Of a DNA stretch of 64,000 nucleotides, positions 18,091 to 26,051 are shown piece after piece; the stretch's first letter is position 1, and every line of letters starts with the position of its first letter. The DNA is from Cryobacterium flavum. GTDB lineage: Bacteria > Actinomycetota > Actinomycetes > Actinomycetales > Microbacteriaceae. The stretch lies in the NCBI RefSeq assembly GCF_900103805.1, contig NZ_FNIB01000009.1:62001-126000 (forward strand), written 5' to 3'. The notes under the pieces are model-generated. The model did no database searches. It was not told the origin of the DNA and was given only the letters and a program-made list of their open reading frames with translations. The position numbers were made by a program, and so were the translations under genes.

Positions 18091-18771
18091 TCACTGCAAC
18101 AGGGCGCGGTAGGCAGCGAGGGAGTCGGCGGGCGCGCCATCGGCGACCACGGCACCCTCTTCGATCACGATCACGCGGTCGAACTCCTCGACCAGGTGCA
18201 GGTGGTGGGTGACCACGATGACCTGTTGGGGGAGCGTCTGCAGCAGTTCGGAGATGCGTCGGGCATTGCGGGCGTCGAGCAGGGTAGTCGGTTCGTCGGC
18301 CACGATTGTGGCCGGCTCCGCCACCAGTACGGCCGCGAGGGCGAGCAACTGCTTCTGACCGCCGGAAAGACGGTGCGCCGGATGGTCGGCGTGCTCGCTC
18401 AACCCGAACTGTTCGAGGGCCGCGGCCGTGCGCTCGGCGATCTCGGCGGCAGACAGGCCGCGACGGCGCAGGGTGAATGCCACGTCTTCCTGCACGGTGG
18501 GCATCACGATCTGATTGTCGGGGTTGGTGAAGATGAACCCGACCTTGCGGCGCACCTCGCGGGCGTGGCGGGCCACATTCTGCCCGTCGACCGTCACGAC
18601 GCCGGTGGTTGGCGTGACGAGCCCGTTGATCATGCGCACGAGCGTGGACTTGCCCGAACCGTTCGCGCCGACAATGCCGATGCGATGCTCGGTCAGGCTG
18701 AGGTTCACATCGTGCAGCACGGTGCGGTCGCCGAAGGACTGCCCGACCTGCTCGAAGTGGATAATACTCAC
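18091..18771 (-). CDS. bioM: energy-coupling factor ATP-binding protein (biotin ECF module)
   Basis: A 226-residue ABC ATPase from GTG 18771, which overlaps the bioY stop by 4 bases. Walker A GANGSGKST, signature LSGGQKQLLAL, Walker B TIVADEPTTLLD and switch His VVTHHLH are all present. It hydrolyses ATP to drive biotin import with BioY and BioN. The ATPase has no C-terminal extension, as usual for BioM. Confidence 0.93.
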   Translation of the reverse strand: MSIIHFEQVGQSFGDRTVLHDVNLSLTEHRIGIVGANGSGKSTLVRMINGLVTPTTGVVTVDGQNVARHAREVRRKVGFIFTNPDNQIVMPTVQEDVAFTLRRRGLSAAEIAERTAAALEQFGLSEHADHPAHRLSGGQKQLLALAAVLVAEPATIVADEPTTLLDARNARRISELLQTLPQQVIVVTHHLHLVEEFDRVIVIEEGAVVADGAPADSLAAYRALLQ

Positions 18772-19376
18772 GCTCGGGCCTGACGACCCTTCGGCAGCGC
18801 GATCAACCCGGGGTAGGCCTTGTGTACCTGGCCGGCGACGAGCACGGTCAGCACGACCTTGATCAGGTCGCCGGGGATGAACGCGACGTTCAGGCCCAAC
18901 GTGGTCCACAGCGGCAGGCCGAGGTTCAGGGCCATGACCGGAACTCCAACCAGATAGACGGCGACGATTCCGCCCAGAATCGTGGCACCGAGAGCCAGCC
19001 AGAACGGATACTTCGGCAGCAGCCGGGCGGTGAGGTAACCGGTGACGAAGGCGCCGAGCAGCCAGCCGTAGAGATAGCCGGCCGCCGGGCTCACCGTGAA
19101 CACGCCGATGCCGCCGCGCGCGCCGGCCAGCAGGGGGAGTCCAACAGCCGTGAGCACGAGAAACAACAGCACGGCGAGGGTTCCCTTGCGCGGGCCGAGG
19201 ATGGCCCCGGCGAACATCACTCCGAGTGACTGCAGGGTGATCGGTACCGGCCCGATGTTGAGCGGTCCGGCCAGGCCGAGCGCCGCGATGAGGGCGGCGA
19301 AAATGGCGATCTGGGCGAGATCGCGGGCGGGCAGAATACGTCGAGAACGGGTGCTCGAGAGAACGGTATCGGTCAT
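18768..19376 (-). CDS. bioY: biotin transporter substrate-binding subunit
   Basis: A 202-residue membrane protein with about six helices. The BioY pattern is present: PVPITLQSLGVMFAGAILGPRKG near residue 50 (quoted in part), the Gly-rich GGIGVF and GYLYGWLLGAFVTGYL. It binds biotin at the membrane and works with the downstream ATPase and transmembrane protein. The first gene of a three-gene operon. No BioQ or BirA box was recognised upstream, though an imperfect palindrome lies about 45 bases before the start. Confidence 0.94.
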   Translation of the reverse strand: MTDTVLSSTRSRRILPARDLAQIAIFAALIAALGLAGPLNIGPVPITLQSLGVMFAGAILGPRKGTLAVLLFLVLTAVGLPLLAGARGGIGVFTVSPAAGYLYGWLLGAFVTGYLTARLLPKYPFWLALGATILGGIVAVYLVGVPVMALNLGLPLWTTLGLNVAFIPGDLIKVVLTVLVAGQVHKAYPGLIALPKGRQARA

Positions 19377-19421
19377 GGTTTCAAATCTAGAATTCGGTGC
19401 CCGCCGGCCGCTGAAGAATAC

Positions 19422-19447
19422 CTACAACAAAATGCCGGGAACTGTAG
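19422..19447. promoter_or_regulatory. imperfect inverted repeat upstream of bioY
   Basis: CTACA and TGTAG arms with partial symmetry inside (26 bases) lie 46-71 bases before the bioY start. A repressor site for biotin control is possible. It does not match the published BioQ site as I know it. Confidence 0.25.
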
Positions 19448-19466
19448 AGGTCGTGATTTGAGCGCC

Positions 19467-20363
19467 TCAGCAGCCGGGGCCGTGGGGGTTGGTGTTGCAG
19501 TCTTCGGCGACGAGCACGGTGGATTCCTTCGCTGCGACGACGGTGAAAGGGGCGGAGGGGACGGTGACGATGCCTTCGACGGGTCGCCAGCCCTGGTCGC
19601 CGAAGCTGTAGTCGGCGCGGTATTCGACGGTGAGGGTGACCGTGTAGGTGCCCTTCTTCGTGTATTTGTGGCTGGTGGGGGTGGTGGAGAATTCGGCGAC
19701 GGCGAGGTCGGCCCAGCTGGCTCCACCGGTCGGGGTAGAGGCGGTGCTGCCGTCGCCGTAGTTCCAGCGGTACCCGATCGGGGTAAACATGACCTGTGCG
19801 GGTTGTCCGAGTAGTACCCCGTCGCCGATATGAGTGGATGCTGCTGCCCAGAAATTCGCGGCCAGTCCGACGATGGCCCAGCCGTTGGGTTCCATGCCGG
19901 TGGGGGCAATGGGCGCGGGGAAGTTCTGCAGGTCGGTGACCCGGATGATCGTGTCGGGTGAGCAGCCTGTGCAGGGTGTGGTCGGGGCTGCGAGGGTCAC
20001 GGGCCACTCGGGATGCCGTGAGACAACGGGGAAGTCGCCGGAGCCACAAAGCGTCCACTCCTGCTCCGCGGTCAGTTGGCCGGCGGGGTGCGCGCAGATC
20101 TCAGCCAGCGATGGACCCGTGCCCGCGGCCTTGCCGCCAGACGACTTGCCCGTTCCGCCGCCCGATCGACCATTCACTTCTGCGGTCAGATCAACGCCAT
20201 CACCAGTTGTGACACCACCAGAGACAAGCTCTGGGCATGTTCCGTTCTTGATATCACTGGTGCCGCAGGCAACTTCATCAGCGGAGGCCGGTGAATTTAC
20301 CAAGGAGCCGAATGCAAGGAGTGAGAGGAATCCAGCAGTCAGCAGAAATTTGAACCGGACCAT
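19467..20363 (-). CDS. secreted PKD-like domain protein, unknown function
   Basis: A 298-residue protein with a signal peptide (MVRFKFLLTAGFLSLLAFGS, cleavage near SPASA-DE). A Gly/Ser-rich linker (about 65-85) is followed by a beta-rich domain; the segment YRWNYGDGSTASTP and the later SHKYTKKGTYTVTLTVEY are the WxFGDG-like and xxHxYxxxGxYxVTLTV hallmarks of PKD repeats. Several Cys pairs suggest disulfides. It is exported, with no sortase signal or C-terminal anchor. Its start overlaps the end of the lipoprotein gene by 25 bases, so both are one transcription unit. A binding or surface role is likely, but the partner is unknown. Confidence 0.75.
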   Translation of the reverse strand: MVRFKFLLTAGFLSLLAFGSLVNSPASADEVACGTSDIKNGTCPELVSGGVTTGDGVDLTAEVNGRSGGGTGKSSGGKAAGTGPSLAEICAHPAGQLTAEQEWTLCGSGDFPVVSRHPEWPVTLAAPTTPCTGCSPDTIIRVTDLQNFPAPIAPTGMEPNGWAIVGLAANFWAAASTHIGDGVLLGQPAQVMFTPIGYRWNYGDGSTASTPTGGASWADLAVAEFSTTPTSHKYTKKGTYTVTLTVEYRADYSFGDQGWRPVEGIVTVPSAPFTVVAAKESTVLVAEDCNTNPHGPGC

Positions 20364-20953
20364 ACCGTTGACTCCGAAATGAGAAGTTGTTGGGAGATTT
20401 CATCGGGGGTTTTGAAGGTCACAACCAATGGCCATCGCGCTAAGCGATTTGGATCGGAAACTACAATCCCCGACGCATCCACCTTTTGGCTTTGGCTTAG
20501 ATCGAGACAGACGTAGGCTCGCACTTCCCACCTTCCATCGGGTCGAGGATTGAACGACTGGACGGTCATCGAGTCAAATGACGTGGTGCCGGAGAATCTC
20601 CAACCGTTTTGTTCAAGCTCCTTCTTTGTCTTGACTTCATCATCCCGTTCAAGGCCGGTCGTCAGCGCGAGGTATTTGATCCACGAGTCTGATCCCTCAG
20701 CGCCCGCAGTGTCGCCAGCGGTCAGGTACGCGCCATAGGCGGCGGCCGCGGCGGCCAAGGCTTCCTCGTTCGAGGCGAACACTGGGGGAGTCTCGGTCGG
20801 CGCTGCCGTCGCCTCGGCGGCGGGTTCCGACGAGCCGTGGGGAGACGGAGTGGGAGCGGCCGAGCATCCGCTCAGTGTGCCGGCGGCGAGAAACACCATT
20901 GAAGCGATATGCACGGCTTTGTGCATGGGGCGACGACGCGGTCGGGTTCGCAT
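20339..20953 (-). CDS. small lipoprotein, unknown function
   Basis: A 204-residue protein starting at ATG 20953; an internal ATG at 20926 is a possible alternative. It has an Arg-rich N-terminus, a hydrophobic core and a lipobox (LSGC), then a Pro/Thr/Ala-rich linker to about residue 60. The rest is a mixed globular domain with a helix (SNEEALAAAAAAYGAYLTAG) and a C-terminal beta region. This layout resembles actinobacterial lipoproteins with NTF2-like folds, but I cannot assign a family. It is co-transcribed with the PKD protein. Confidence 0.7.
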   Translation of the reverse strand: MRTRPRRRPMHKAVHIASMVFLAAGTLSGCSAAPTPSPHGSSEPAAEATAAPTETPPVFASNEEALAAAAAAYGAYLTAGDTAGAEGSDSWIKYLALTTGLERDDEVKTKKELEQNGWRFSGTTSFDSMTVQSFNPRPDGRWEVRAYVCLDLSQSQKVDASGIVVSDPNRLARWPLVVTFKTPDEISQQLLISESTVWSGSNFC

Positions 20954-21240
20954 GCGGTCACCCTAGACCGGATTGCTCCAATTCCGTTTAAGTTATGCAC
21001 AGGCGTGGTGCACGCGCCGGATTCAGGATACGAGTGCGGCAGACAGCGATGTGTTCGGTGTCGGTGCTCGTGTTTCAACGAGAACACGATAGGCCCGGAC
21101 GTGACCGTGCCAGCCTTATGACGGTGGCTCCGGTGGCCCGTTGGAATCAGCTCGTTGAGTCTTCTTTGGCGGGGTCTACCTATTTAGTGCCTATATGCAT
21201 GACATTTCCTCGTGTCGGTGGTCGGGTGTTGTCTTAGATC
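20954..21240. other. intergenic region with stem-loop, divergent promoters expected
   Basis: About 287 bases between the lipoprotein gene and the DUF222 gene, less GC-rich than its surroundings. TCGTGTT (21068-21074) and AACACGA (21083-21089) form a 7-bp stem. No gene recognised. Confidence 0.5.
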
Positions 21241-23127
21241 ATGACCAGCATGGCGATGGAGCTCACCCGGGCAGCGGCCGCTGTCGCAGCGCTGGGCGGG
21301 TCCAGTGCTGACTTCGCCGGTCTCTCCGATGCGGAGGTGCTCGCGGCGCGCGCCCCGATTGCCGCGTTGCTGCGGCTGAGTAACACGGTCGCGGCATTGC
21401 TCGCGGGCACGATTGCGGAGCGGTCGCGGCCGCAGTTGGGCCAGTCCGGGTTGGCGGCACGCCACGGGTTTGGCAACCCGACGCTGATGGCGCAGCAAGC
21501 CACCGGCCTCAGCCGCATTGAGGCCGGTCGGCTGCTGGCGGTCGGGGTGCTGATGAGTGAGACCGAGACAGCGGAGCGCGAGGGGGCGGCCGCCCGGGAG
21601 GCGGCGCGGGTCGCGCAGGCCGCGCAGGCCGCCGCGGATGCTGCGGCCGACGCGCAACGGGCATCCGACTGGGCAGCGGCCCAGTGGGAGGCGCGGGAGG
21701 CCGATCGGGCCGCGGCATGGGCCGAGTTGTATCCGGGCCTGCCGCTGCCGGAGGGTCCACCCCGCCCCGTGCCGGTGGTCGCCGTGGCGCCGGTCGTCCC
21801 GCCCACACCGGTGCCGCCTCTGCCCCTGGTGCCGCCGGTGATCGTACCGTGGCAGGCGCCGATCGTGTACGCCGTCGCCGCCGGCACGTTCTCGCCCGGC
21901 GTCGGCGATGCCCTGCTGCGAGGCCTGGGCAGTCTGGATCAGGCGATCACCGCGGAGAAGCTTGGCGTCGCGCTGCGTGTGTTGCTGGTGGAGGCTCCGG
22001 GCCTGAACACGGAGCAGGCGTTCAAACGGGCCAGGCGGATGCGGGATGAATTGGATGCTGCGGGCATCCTCGCGCGGGAGAAGCAGGCCCGCGACGACAC
22101 CCGGTGGTCGTTGTGGCGGCGGGCCGATGGCATGGTCACGCTGCATGCGTTGCTGCCGCCGGAGCAGGGCGAGCTGTGGATCGCCACCTACGACGCATTG
22201 ACCAGCCCGCGGCGCGGTGGGGTGCGGTTCGTGGATCCGGAGCGGGCGGCGTGGGCGCGGAGCGTGAAGGATGACCCGCGTACCGTCGATCAGATCGCTG
22301 CGGATTCGTTCACCCAGCTGCTCAAGCTCGGCGCTGAGGCCGACCCAAACACCCTGTTCGGCGGACGCCGCCCGGTCGTGCAGATCATTGTCACCGACCA
22401 CGACCGCCCCACCACCATCCCCGACCCCCGCGCGGCGGTACCCAGCGCGACCGCACCCACGCGGCCGCCTACTACCCCAACGGATGCTCCGGTCACGGCC
22501 GCCACGGCCACCACCGCCACGCAGCCTGCCGAGACTGCCGACACTGCCGAGGTCGCCGGAACCGCCGATCGCAGCGCGGCCACGCGGGCCCAGTCCACCG
22601 GGACGGCCGGGACGGCCACGATGGCCATGCCGAGCACGCAGCCTTCCCCGGCCGCGCCAGGAACGGGGGTGTTCGGCTATATCGAGGGCAATCCGGCTCC
22701 GGTGTCAGCGGAGACTATTGCCCGACATCTGTGTGACACGGGCTATCTGGGTATTCTGTTCGATCAAGCCGGGCAACCCCTCAACGTTGGCCGGGATGCA
22801 CGCCTGTTCAACCGCGAGCAACGCCGCGCCCTCGCCGCGCGCGACGGCGGATGCCGCTGGCCCGGGTATGACCAACCACCCTCGTGGAGTGAAGCTCACC
22901 ACATTCAAAACTGGGTTGATCTGGGCTTTTCCAACATCGACCAGGCCATACTGCTCGGTGTTCTGCACCATTTGTTGCTGCACAACCGGCACTGGCGGGT
23001 CCTATTCCTCGACGAAACATACTGGCTGCAACCTCCGGTCGAGACTGATCCCGAGCGAACCCTGATTGCGCTGCCCAGCAAGAACCCGCTCATGCAGGAG
23101 CCGACGCTGCTCGAAGCGCCGCAGTAG
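21241..23127 (+). CDS. DUF222 and HNH-type protein with degenerate HNH motif
   Basis: A 628-residue protein. The N-terminal DUF222 part (about 1-440) contains the helical region NTVAALLAGTIAERSR and the internal coiled, Ala-rich stretch around 105-165. A low-complexity Thr/Ala/Pro linker (about 410-480) follows. The C-terminal HNH region keeps the double His (SEAHHIQNW) and the HH...H cluster (VLHHLLLHN), but the zinc-knuckle Cys usual in this family are changed (PGY for PGC, LLG for LLC) and the motif Asn region reads NIDQA. The family occurs in many copies in actinobacteria and its function is unproven. Nuclease activity here is doubtful. Confidence 0.8.
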   Translation: MTSMAMELTRAAAAVAALGGSSADFAGLSDAEVLAARAPIAALLRLSNTVAALLAGTIAERSRPQLGQSGLAARHGFGNPTLMAQQATGLSRIEAGRLLAVGVLMSETETAEREGAAAREAARVAQAAQAAADAAADAQRASDWAAAQWEAREADRAAAWAELYPGLPLPEGPPRPVPVVAVAPVVPPTPVPPLPLVPPVIVPWQAPIVYAVAAGTFSPGVGDALLRGLGSLDQAITAEKLGVALRVLLVEAPGLNTEQAFKRARRMRDELDAAGILAREKQARDDTRWSLWRRADGMVTLHALLPPEQGELWIATYDALTSPRRGGVRFVDPERAAWARSVKDDPRTVDQIAADSFTQLLKLGAEADPNTLFGGRRPVVQIIVTDHDRPTTIPDPRAAVPSATAPTRPPTTPTDAPVTAATATTATQPAETADTAEVAGTADRSAATRAQSTGTAGTATMAMPSTQPSPAAPGTGVFGYIEGNPAPVSAETIARHLCDTGYLGILFDQAGQPLNVGRDARLFNREQRRALAARDGGCRWPGYDQPPSWSEAHHIQNWVDLGFSNIDQAILLGVLHHLLLHNRHWRVLFLDETYWLQPPVETDPERTLIALPSKNPLMQEPTLLEAPQ

Positions 23128-23246
23128 CGTTACGCGGCGGCCAGCTCAGACCGGTCGCGTTGGACGATTGCGGTCGACAAGCTCAACCGACGAGATGGTT
23201 GGGCTCCGCACCTTGGGTCCCGACGGGGCGGGACGATCGAGGGGCT

Positions 23247-25091
23247 CTACCCGACGATCAGGCGGTGCGACCTACGTGCCGCCTCGGTGCTCGCCGCCGA
23301 GTCGGCGAGCACCGAGGCGGCGCGGCTGGCCATGATCGCATCCGCTGCCCGCACCAGCGCCAGGTGTGAGAGCGCCTGCGGAGTGTTGCCCATCTGGTGT
23401 CCGTTGGTCACGTCGTATTCTTCCGAGAGCAGCCCCACATCGTTCACGAAGCCGAGCAGGGTGTCCATGAGCGCGGTGGCGTCGTCAAGGCGTCCCGAGG
23501 CGGCGTATTGCTCGACCAACCAGAACGAGCAGGCCAGAAACGGATGCTCACCCGGCGGCAGGCCATCCACGGCGGCGCGCGTGCGATACCGCAGGAGCAG
23601 GCCATTGTGGCTGAGATCCGCCTCGATCGCGGCCACGGTGCCGAGCATGCGCGGATCAGTGGGCGCGCAGAAGCCGACCTGCGGGAGCACGAGGAGGGAG
23701 GCATCCACTTCGGTGCTGCCGTAGTACTGCACGTAGCTGTTTCGAATTACGTCAAAGCCGCGGCTCTCGATGTCGGCGCGCACCTCGTCACGCAGGGTCT
23801 TCCACCGGTCGAGCGGACCGTCGAGGCCGTACTTCTCGATGCCGCGCACCGCACGGTCGAAGGCGGCCCAGACCATCACCCGCGAGTGGGTGAACTCGCG
23901 GGCTTGACCGCGCACCTCCCAGATTCCCTGGTCGGCACGGCGCCAGTTTTTCTCGAGAAAGCCCATAAGGGCACGCTGCAGCGGCCAAGAGAACTCGTTC
24001 TCCTGCACCCCGGCCGCGCGGGCAGCGTGCAGGGCCACCATAACCTCGCCGATCACATCGGACTGAAACTGGTCGACTGCGCCGTTGCCGACCCGCACGG
24101 GGGAGGCGCCATCGTAGCCGGGCAGGCTGGTAAGTTCACGCTCGGGCAGATAGCGCTCGCCGGAGAGTCCGTACATGATCTGAACATCGCACGGATCGCC
24201 GGCAATGGCGCGCAGCAGCCAGGCCCGCCAGCCGTCGGCTTCCACCTCGTAGCCGTGGCTGAGCAGTACTTCGAGCGTGAGTGAGGCGTCGCGGAGCCAG
24301 ACGTAGCGGTAGTCCCAGTTACGAGTGCCGCCGGCCTGCTCGGGCAGCGACGTCGTCGCCGCCGCCACGATGCCGCCGGTCTGCTCGTGGGTCAGGGCGC
24401 GCAGCACGAGCAGCGAGCGCACGACCTCGGCGCGCAGCGGCCCCTCGTGACTGCAACTCGACGCCCAGTTCTGCCACCAGGCGCAGGTCGAGGCGTGGAC
24501 AGCGTCAATGTCGATGGCCGGCGGAACCTCGCGATGCGAGGGATACCAGGTCATCTGCGCGTCGACCGTCTCGTCGGCGGTGACCTCGAAGTGCGACACG
24601 TGGCGATGATCCGAGGCGCGTAGCTTGGGGCCGCGCACCACGATGGCGTCGGGGCCGGCGATCGCCACGAGGCCGCGCACCTTCTCGCCCTTCAGCTGCC
24701 GCACCCAGGGCACGGTCGTGGCGTAGCCGAAGCGAAATCGCAGGTCCTGGACCATCTGCACCGTGCCGCTGATGCCGCGCACGCGCCGCACCAGGTCGGC
24801 CCGACCATCGCCGTGCGGCATGAAATCGAGCACCTCGACCTGGCCGGTAGCAGTGGTCCACACCGTCGAGAGCACGAAGGTGTCGCCCTGGTAGCTGCGC
24901 ACGGCCGTGGCTGTCATATCGGCGGGGGCCAGTAGCCAGCGGCCGTGGTTCTCGTCACCGAGCAACGCGCCGAACAGCGAGGCGGAGTCGTAGCGCGGCA
25001 GGCAGAGCCAATCGATGCTCCCGTCGCGTCCGACGAGGCCCGCCGAGTGGCAGTCACTGATGAGCGCGTAGTCCTCGATATTGAGTGCCAT
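23247..25091 (-). CDS. glycoside hydrolase family 15 protein (trehalase/glucoamylase)
   Basis: A 614-residue protein with the actinobacterial GH15 layout: an N-terminal beta domain (MALNIEDYALISDCHSAGL, SIDWLCLPRYDS) and a C-terminal alpha/alpha barrel. Key segments are RNWDYRYVWLRDAS and, near residue 405, QGIWEVRGQAREFTHSR with the probable general acid Glu. In mycobacteria such enzymes are trehalases; glucoamylase is the alternative. No signal peptide is visible, so it acts in the cytosol. A trehalose synthesis gene lies 1 kb away. The last 20 residues are Ala/Ser-rich and coincide with a 19-bp inverted repeat. Confidence 0.88.
   Translation of the reverse strand: MALNIEDYALISDCHSAGLVGRDGSIDWLCLPRYDSASLFGALLGDENHGRWLLAPADMTATAVRSYQGDTFVLSTVWTTATGQVEVLDFMPHGDGRADLVRRVRGISGTVQMVQDLRFRFGYATTVPWVRQLKGEKVRGLVAIAGPDAIVVRGPKLRASDHRHVSHFEVTADETVDAQMTWYPSHREVPPAIDIDAVHASTCAWWQNWASSCSHEGPLRAEVVRSLLVLRALTHEQTGGIVAAATTSLPEQAGGTRNWDYRYVWLRDASLTLEVLLSHGYEVEADGWRAWLLRAIAGDPCDVQIMYGLSGERYLPERELTSLPGYDGASPVRVGNGAVDQFQSDVIGEVMVALHAARAAGVQENEFSWPLQRALMGFLEKNWRRADQGIWEVRGQAREFTHSRVMVWAAFDRAVRGIEKYGLDGPLDRWKTLRDEVRADIESRGFDVIRNSYVQYYGSTEVDASLLVLPQVGFCAPTDPRMLGTVAAIEADLSHNGLLLRYRTRAAVDGLPPGEHPFLACSFWLVEQYAASGRLDDATALMDTLLGFVNDVGLLSEEYDVTNGHQMGNTPQALSHLALVRAADAIMASRAASVLADSAASTEAARRSHRLIVG
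23278..23321. repeat. 19-bp perfect inverted repeat inside the GH15 3' end
   Basis: The arms 23278-23296 and 23303-23321 are exact reverse complements, separated by 6 bases; each arm reads GCCGCCTCGGTGCTCGCCG or its complement. It lies within the last 25 codons of the GH15 gene and between two convergent genes, so it may act as a transcription end for both. Confidence 0.85.
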
Positions 25092-25153
25092 CAGGCCATC
25101 CTGTCAGCAGCAGGGTGAGAATTCGCTCCGGATCGGCGCGGCGGGCAGCCGGA

Positions 25154-25588
25154 TCAGGCGACCAAACGAGCCGAGGCGAGCGTTGCTGACGCCTTGTCGA
25201 TCCAGGCAGCGGATGCCGCGGCCACCTCGGCATCGCTCGTCGGGGCCGGCACCGGCAACGCTGCGCCCGGTTCGCTCCAGTTGGTGATCGGCGCCGGAGT
25301 CCAGGACAGCGCGGTCGGCTCACCGCTGGTCTCACCGCGCAGTGCGGCTTGCTCGGTCGTAATGGCCTCGGTGAGCTCGGTCGCGATCTCCCTGGCTTTC
25401 AACCCGTGAAAGATGACCTCGGTGTCGTCCGAGCTGCGGGCTACCAGGGTCCAGGCGCCGTGCTCGCCGACCAGCGCACTGAGCTTGTCGTGCAGCAGCT
25501 CGAAGATTCGCTCGTCGCGCAATACCGGAGCCGGAGCGATACTCATCCCTGCGCTCGCGGCCAAACGTCGGCGTCGACGACCAAACAT
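25154..25588 (-). CDS. hypothetical protein, 144 residues
   Basis: Starts at ATG 25588 after AAGGGG. It has a basic N-terminus (FGRRRRRLAASAG), then a compact predicted domain of about 75 residues (RIFELLHDKLSALVGEHGAWTLVARSSDD, quoted in part) and a Pro/Ala-rich C-terminus. No signal peptide or membrane segment. Codon use is typical of the neighbours, which supports a real gene. I do not recognise the family. It is followed on the same strand by the GH15 gene after 62 bases. Confidence 0.65.
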   Translation of the reverse strand: MFGRRRRRLAASAGMSIAPAPVLRDERIFELLHDKLSALVGEHGAWTLVARSSDDTEVIFHGLKAREIATELTEAITTEQAALRGETSGEPTALSWTPAPITNWSEPGAALPVPAPTSDAEVAAASAAWIDKASATLASARLVA

Positions 25589-25703
25589 GACAAGCCCCTT
25601 CCAAACACACGATCACTCTGTTGCAGCCAGCAACAAACTTCTTCGTCCATTTTCGGTGACATAATGCCTGTGGGACGGTGGACACGCCGCAAAAGCGCGG
25701 AAG

Positions 25704-25892
25704 TCAGCTCGCAATCTTGCGTTTATTGGCATCTTCGATGACGGTGCCGACGGCGACAGCGGCGCTCAGAGCCCAGCCGAGCCACAGCATTACCAGGCGC
25801 CAATCCCGGGGGCCGTGCCGCGTGGCCTGCACGGTGTTCCAGCCGCCGGCAATCACGCCGATCATCGCACTATTGAATACGAACTTTCGCAT
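25704..25892 (-). CDS. small membrane protein, 62 residues
   Basis: ATG 25892 has a good SD (CGGAGG, 5 bases upstream), which decides the start against a longer in-frame opening. Two hydrophobic segments (residues 4-18 and about 32-52) with a basic loop between them suggest a two-pass membrane protein with both ends in the cytoplasm. Unknown function. Confidence 0.65.
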   Translation of the reverse strand: MRKFVFNSAMIGVIAGGWNTVQATRHGPRDWRLVMLWLGWALSAAVAVGTVIEDANKRKIAS

Positions 25893-26051
25893 GTGAACCT
25901 CCGGCATCAGGTTACCCGGGAATGGGCGCGGAACGGCTGGTAACCTTGGTAGGGCAACACAGGTGTGCACGTCGGGTGTGCCCGGAACGGATGATCCATT
26001 ACTTCTTCAGCCGAATCCACACGGTCCCAGACTGACCTAGCAGCGCCCATC

